A DNA stretch of 64,000 nt from positions 1-64,000 of the forward strand of contig NZ_QGGH01000022.1 in assembly GCF_003148495.1 (NCBI RefSeq), in the 5' to 3' direction. Shown one piece after another: positions 59,682 through 64,000 of this stretch. This DNA comes from Mesorhizobium loti (GTDB taxonomy: Bacteria > Pseudomonadota > Alphaproteobacteria > Rhizobiales > Rhizobiaceae). Positions within the stretch are counted from its first letter, which is position 1. Every line of letters starts with the position of its first letter. The notes beneath the pieces are model-generated. The model was not told where the DNA came from. It searched no databases and saw nothing but the letters and a program-made list of their open reading frames with translations. Both the position numbers and the translations under genes were made by a program.

Positions 59682-61838
59682 TCAAGCGGCCGCCTCGCGT
59701 GGAGGCGGGGTCGCCTTGGGCGAACCGACTATCACATGAGGCACGAATGGCGCTGACGTCGCCACCACAGGCCTTGCTTCTTCTCTGCGGTAACTGGGAA
59801 GCAGCTCGGCAATAAGGCTCAGCACGCCCCCAGTGTCGCCAGCTCTCGCCAGGCGGCGCAATTGCGAAAATGCCTTGCGAAGCGTGTCAAGCGGCACCGG
59901 GTTGGGCACAGCACCCAAGACCCCGGAAATCGGGACGTCGACACGCCTTTCCCTTTCGTCGAAAAGTTCCTCGAACAGCTTTTCTCCGGGCCGGCATCCC
60001 ACAATCTTGATCTTGATGTCTTCATCCGGCCGAAACCCCGCGAGCTTGATCATGCGGCGCGCCATGTCGATGATCTTGATTGGCGCTCCCATGTCGAGAA
60101 CGAAGATTTCGCCCTGTCCCAGGCTCTTTTCCAGGCCATGGGCCGATGCCTGCAAGGTGAGCTCGACCGCCTCCCTTATCGTCATGAAGAAGCGCTTCAT
60201 CTCCATGTCGGTTACAGTCAGCGGGCCGCCGTGGGCGAGTTGGCGCTTGAACAGCGGGATCAGCGATCCACTTGAGCCCAGAACATTGCCGAAACGAACG
60301 GTCATGAAGCGGGCGGGGGTGTCGCTGGCGACAAAAGCGAGGTCCAGGGACTGGCAATAGAGTTCAGCCAGACGCTTGGTGGCGCCCATGACGTTGGTCG
60401 TGTTCACAACCTTGTCCGTAGATATCTGGACCATTGCCTTTGCACCGCAAAGGCGAGCCGCCTCTGCGACGTTCATTGTCCCGATGACATTGGTAAGAAC
60501 TCCCTCACAGGGATTCAGTTCGACCATCGGCACATGTTTGAGCGCCGCCGCATGGAAGACCAGGTCGACGCCATGCCGTTGGAAGATCTCGCCCAGGCGA
60601 ACAGGGTCGCGCACGTCACAGATATATGGCTTCCGGCGCACATTCGGGAATTTCTCCGCCAACTCCAGATCGATGGCGTATAAATTGTATTCGCTGTTAT
60701 CGATCAGGATCACTTCAGCCGGACCAAGCGCGGCAATCTGCTGTGTAAGTTCGCCACCGATCGAGCCGCCGGCGCCAGTCACAACGATGCGACTGTTTTC
60801 GATCATGCGCGACAACGCCCCCTTATCAAGCACCGCCTGCGGCCTTTCCAGCAGGTCGGTAAGTTCGATCGGGCGCAATTCGAAGCGACTCTCGTGTTTG
60901 GGATTGCGCAGTTCCAGGACGGGGGCAGGGCGAGAGACAGCGATGCCCAGACGTTCGGCCCGGTCGATCAGCGCTTCGAGCGTCGGATCGACAAGACCAG
61001 GCACTCGTTCAGTGAAGATCACGTGCCGGGGCTTGATACCGCGGCCCTCCAGATCGCTAATCACCGCGTCGAAATCAGCGATGTCGCCCAAGATCGGCAC
61101 GCCACGTAGAAAATAGCCCTCCGTGGCCGCACCTTTTTCGAGCAGGCCGACCGGCCAATGGCGTGCATCCGGGTCCCGCTGCAGCGCGCGAATGTAAAGA
61201 TCAGCCGCATCGCCTGCACCGATCAGCAGGACAGGGACCATGTCGCGTCCATTCTTTGCTCTGCTCGCGGCCGGGCCAAAGCGGCTTACTTCAAGGAGCT
61301 TGGATCGGATTCGAACCGAGATGAGCAGCGGCACGAGCAATAGAACCTCGATCACCATCACCGAGCGCGGGATCGAATCGAGCCGTGTTGCCACAAACAT
61401 CACAAACACGAAGGCGAGCGATGCGACTATTACCGCGCGAAGGATACCGAGCATGTCGCCGACGGAGGCATATCGCCAGTTGCGCGTGTAGAGGCAAGTC
61501 ACCGGGAAGACCACGGCGCATGTAAGCAGGAAACAGGGGAGGGCGAAAAGCAGCGAATGGTAGCTTTCCGGACTGGTCGCTTCTCCGTCAAGGCCCAGTC
61601 GCATGAATGAAGCAAACGACAGGGCCGCGACCGCCATCGCCAGATCAAAGACATAGAGATGAAGATTCTTGCCAACGGCCTTGGCGCGCCCGATTACCCG
61701 TCGACGCAAGTACGACAGAACATGAACAATTGTGCGCGGTTTGCTGACAAGACGGCCGAGAGCGATCACGGTGGCTATCAAGAGGGATTGGCCGCCGAGT
61801 GGACCTACTGCCTCAAACGGCTGATCTAACTGACTCAT
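59682..61838 (-). CDS. Membrane UDP-sugar 4,6-dehydratase (PglF/WbpM/CapD-like)
   Basis: The 718-residue protein has four N-terminal membrane helices, a first Rossmann domain (VPVLLIGAGDAADLYIRALQ) and the catalytic SDR domain: VVTGAGGSIGGELTQQIAAL, DLVFHAAALKHVPMVELNPC, the TDKVVNTTNVMGATKRLAE active site in which the Met replaces the Tyr of ordinary SDRs as in PglF/WbpM, and RFGNVLGSSGSLIPLFKRQL. It converts UDP-GlcNAc or a relative to the 4-keto-6-deoxy sugar. The ATG at 61838 with GAGG seven bases upstream is my choice; an extension to 61946 adds 36 residues without family character. Confidence 0.93.
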   Translation of the reverse strand: MSQLDQPFEAVGPLGGQSLLIATVIALGRLVSKPRTIVHVLSYLRRRVIGRAKAVGKNLHLYVFDLAMAVAALSFASFMRLGLDGEATSPESYHSLLFALPCFLLTCAVVFPVTCLYTRNWRYASVGDMLGILRAVIVASLAFVFVMFVATRLDSIPRSVMVIEVLLLVPLLISVRIRSKLLEVSRFGPAASRAKNGRDMVPVLLIGAGDAADLYIRALQRDPDARHWPVGLLEKGAATEGYFLRGVPILGDIADFDAVISDLEGRGIKPRHVIFTERVPGLVDPTLEALIDRAERLGIAVSRPAPVLELRNPKHESRFELRPIELTDLLERPQAVLDKGALSRMIENSRIVVTGAGGSIGGELTQQIAALGPAEVILIDNSEYNLYAIDLELAEKFPNVRRKPYICDVRDPVRLGEIFQRHGVDLVFHAAALKHVPMVELNPCEGVLTNVIGTMNVAEAARLCGAKAMVQISTDKVVNTTNVMGATKRLAELYCQSLDLAFVASDTPARFMTVRFGNVLGSSGSLIPLFKRQLAHGGPLTVTDMEMKRFFMTIREAVELTLQASAHGLEKSLGQGEIFVLDMGAPIKIIDMARRMIKLAGFRPDEDIKIKIVGCRPGEKLFEELFDERERRVDVPISGVLGAVPNPVPLDTLRKAFSQLRRLARAGDTGGVLSLIAELLPSYRREEARPVVATSAPFVPHVIVGSPKATPPPREAAA

Positions 61839-62087
61839 CCTGGGACCTCGACAAAGCTTAGCCGCCGCGCACCAAGAGGGCGCGTCAAGATACGCGGCTG
61901 TTTGAACTCGTAGACATAAATCCACGCCTGCCGCTCCCTTGTTCATTCAAGAACAGGTTGGCCTGCGATCGTTCGGACTAGAGGCTACGATGTTATGGTT
62001 GCTATGGAGCGCTTTGCTCGCTTTTGACGCAACACATGCTTTTGTGCATGGAGTACCTATCAGAACCGCAAGCGGAACTTTTCCGAG

Positions 62088-62936
62088 TTAATCCAAAGAG
62101 GTACTTCCGCCAGTCTGGACCAGCCAGCCGGACAAGTCCCGCCGCACCAGTGTGCCAAGCTGCTCGACATCGGCTGCATAAAAGTCAACAAGCTGGGATC
62201 GCAGCTTTGGGGTGAAAGGCGGATAAGCAATCCTTCCGGCCAGGGCACCCCGTGCTGCTCCGAAGAGCGAACTGTTCCGGAAGGGGCGAACCAGAGGTTT
62301 CAACGGCCTCATCATCTTGCGCAGTTGCGGGCCAACCATAGCTTCGCTGCGGTCCTTCACCTTCTTGGCCACAGGCGGGGCAATTTCGCTCGCCGGGAGG
62401 CCTAAAAACTCCCTAACCCTGCTTAACTGCTCAGCAGGCTTTGCGACCGTTTCCTCGAAAAACAAAACAAGGAGCCGATCCTTCGGATAAAGGTCCAAAT
62501 ACGCCTGCAACTGTGCGCAGTAGAGGCCGCCGGCGAGAAAACGCCCAGGCGAACTCCTCCCCACGTCAAGGTAAGAGTCTATGTCGCGGTCCACCTCGCC
62601 GCGGCGGAAGAGCATGCAGTAGTCCGAGTATGCACGTTCGACCGGATTGCGAAGCTGCACGATCAGCCTGACATGAGGGAGCAGTCGGTGAACACGTTGC
62701 GGTGCCGATGGCGTATCCAGGTAGGAGTTCGACTTTTCGCCGATCAACTGTCCAGGACCAGTTTTGTCAAACTGGCGGAAATACCAGTCGTCACCACGGT
62801 CGTAGTGGCGACTGAAGTAGTGCAACTCCGGGTCCGGCATGCTGACGGCCGGATCGGCCTGTAGCGACTGCTGCAGCCAGGTCGTGGCGCATTTTGCAGC
62901 GCCGATAATTAGGAAGTCGATATCCTCTGCCTGCAT
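62088..62936 (-). CDS. Sulfotransferase family protein
   Basis: The 282-residue cytoplasmic enzyme has the PAPS 5'-phosphosulfate loop (IIGAAKCATTWLQQSLQ), the 3'-phosphate site (IVQLRNPVERAYSDYCMLFR) and the later helix LLVLFFEETVAKPAEQLSRV. It moves sulfate from PAPS to a carbohydrate hydroxyl. The ATG at 62936 has GAGGGT seven bases before; a GTG at 62957 overlapping the glycosyltransferase stop is possible. Together with that gene it suggests sulfated polysaccharide or Nod-factor-like glycolipid; no PAPS synthesis gene is in the window. Confidence 0.9.
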   Translation of the reverse strand: MQAEDIDFLIIGAAKCATTWLQQSLQADPAVSMPDPELHYFSRHYDRGDDWYFRQFDKTGPGQLIGEKSNSYLDTPSAPQRVHRLLPHVRLIVQLRNPVERAYSDYCMLFRRGEVDRDIDSYLDVGRSSPGRFLAGGLYCAQLQAYLDLYPKDRLLVLFFEETVAKPAEQLSRVREFLGLPASEIAPPVAKKVKDRSEAMVGPQLRKMMRPLKPLVRPFRNSSLFGAARGALAGRIAYPPFTPKLRSQLVDFYAADVEQLGTLVRRDLSGWLVQTGGSTSLD

Positions 62937-62953
62937 TGTCGAACCCTCTTGGA

Positions 62954-64000
62954 TCACTTCTCACCTATCGTACCGCACGCCAACCTGGCCGTTGCCCGGG
63001 CGTTCAGCGCTTCCCCGTAGACTTCCATGACCCTTTCGACGTGTTGCTGCGTGCCATAGGAAAAGCAGGCTTGCTTCCGGGCTGCCTGGCTGATGCGTGC
63101 CCACAGTGGCGGGTCCGAGAGCAACCGCCACAGCGGCTCCATGAAAGCTTTGGTGTCTTCCGGAGCGACCAGAAATCCTGTCCGCCCATTCTCGATGGCT
63201 TCCGGATTGCCGCCATGATTGGTCGCAACCACCGGCGTGCCAAGAAACATCGCTTCGATCAGCGTTCTTCCAAAGGGCTCCCCCATCGCGGGAACGACCA
63301 GGACATCCGTTGCCGCCAAGAACGGCTCGATGGGGCTACGAAAACCCATGAAACGCACGGTTTGATCCAGCCCGCGCTCGACGCAAAGCGTGCGAGCAGC
63401 CGATTCAAGATCAGGCGAACCTGCCGGCGAGTTGCCGAACACGCAGCCGACGATCGGAATTTGCGGATGCTCGCGTAGGAAACGTTCAATGATGCTGATG
63501 AAGAGAAGTGGCCGCTTTCGTTCGATCAGACCGCCAATGAAACTGAGAACCCGTGTGCCTGGTGCGAGGCCGAGCTCTTCCAGAAGCGTGGCCTTGGCTG
63601 CGGCCCTGTCAGGAATGACCGATGGATGATCGAAGGGACTATGGATAACGCTGAGGCGCCCATTGAAGGATCTGATCGGATGCTTCGGCCGCGAGAATCG
63701 CGACACTGTCACCATGCGATCTGCAATCAATGGCCCAAGAATATTGGCACCCTTTGCATCGGGATCGCCGCGATGATGCCAAACCAGCCTGGCGCCCGCA
63801 AGCCGTGCCGCAATGCCCCAGTTGATATGCGTTCTCCCATCATTGGTATGGATGATGTCGAACCTCTGCTCTCTGATAAAACGGCTCAACTGCGGTAGCG
63901 TGCTGGTCAGATAGGTGGCGACACCGCCCAAGGTTGTTCCTTTCGCGGGCAATGTTGTCAAAGGAGGTAGACCCATGAAGGGTTGGCTCTCCCGTTTCAG
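62954..64000 (-). CDS. GT4-family glycosyltransferase (N-terminus outside window)
   Basis: The frame is open to the right edge. It contains IIHTNDGRTHINWGIAARLA, the domain hinge FIGGLIERKRPLLFI and the nucleotide-sugar site PAMGEPFGRTLIEAMFLGTP with the EX7E motif. An ATG at 63976 exists, but the protein then starts too late for the GT-B N-terminal domain, so the true start lies beyond base 64000. It overlaps or abuts the sulfotransferase gene, and both probably act on the same glycan. Confidence 0.9.
   Translation of the reverse strand: MKRESQPFMGLPPLTTLPAKGTTLGGVATYLTSTLPQLSRFIREQRFDIIHTNDGRTHINWGIAARLAGARLVWHHRGDPDAKGANILGPLIADRMVTVSRFSRPKHPIRSFNGRLSVIHSPFDHPSVIPDRAAAKATLLEELGLAPGTRVLSFIGGLIERKRPLLFISIIERFLREHPQIPIVGCVFGNSPAGSPDLESAARTLCVERGLDQTVRFMGFRSPIEPFLAATDVLVVPAMGEPFGRTLIEAMFLGTPVVATNHGGNPEAIENGRTGFLVAPEDTKAFMEPLWRLLSDPPLWARISQAARKQACFSYGTQQHVERVMEVYGEALNARATARLACGTIGEK

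Overview
The window looks like a chromosomal stretch of a rhizobium of the Mesorhizobium/Phyllobacteriaceae type. It is GC-rich and dense in ABC sugar-uptake operons. It carries a Ros/MucR-family regulator whose zinc ligands are replaced, as known for Mesorhizobium loti homologues, and ExoF/ExoP/ExoY-like polysaccharide genes. The genus is an inference from gene content; no rRNA, tRNA, CRISPR array or complete insertion sequence is visible.

Layout. (1) 1-1260: end of a LysR regulator, a PhnA-domain protein and an unknown small gene. (2) 1701-10639, plus strand: LacI regulator, a perfect 32-bp palindrome, then a FrlB-like deglycase, an ABC transporter (binding protein, two permeases, ATPase), a FrlD-like kinase and an FAD amine oxidase. 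I read this as an operon for Amadori products (fructosyl-amino compounds). (3) 10815-15547: a hexuronate-type locus (RraA-like protein, two UxuA-family dehydratases, SDR dehydrogenase, FadR-type GntR regulator) with two identical inverted operator-like sites in the divergent promoter. (4) 15680-28870, plus strand: an exported-type binding protein without signal peptide, an IclR regulator, a ribose-type ABC transporter with two permeases, then SDR, CaiB-type CoA-transferase, crotonase, aldose epimerase, fused class-I CoA-transferase-like protein and SMP-30 lactonase. This suggests a sugar pathway running through CoA thioesters.

(5) 28871-36159: a loose accessory region with small unknown genes. 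It holds three paralogues of an unnamed 60-85 residue protein family, two secreted proteins made of a GETGGKAGGA decapeptide repeat, and a Tat-exported DUF4838 protein. (6) 36725-44652: a zinc-less MucR homologue, a GMC oxidoreductase, a response regulator with a degenerate receiver, a Crp-family regulator and two membrane O-acyltransferases.

(7) 44667-64000: a polysaccharide cluster. The minus-strand operon 51606 to 44667 encodes an ExoF-type export protein, priming glycosyltransferase, PIG-L deacetylase, DegT aminotransferase, E1 alpha and E1 beta of a 2-oxoacid dehydrogenase, and a fusion of lipoyl domain, E3-binding-like domain and PglD/NeuD sugar N-acyltransferase. With the PglF-like 4,6-dehydratase at 59682-61838 and a PglA-like glycosyltransferase, the cluster can be read as a bacillosamine/FucNAc4N-type amino-sugar pathway. 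In it the acyl group may be made on the spot by a thiamine-diphosphate dehydrogenase and delivered on a lipoyl arm instead of from acyl-CoA. This is the strongest candidate here for an undescribed system. The rest of the cluster supplies glycosyltransferases, a Wzc/ExoP-like co-polymerase, an O-antigen-ligase-type polymerase, a PL10-like lyase and a sulfotransferase.
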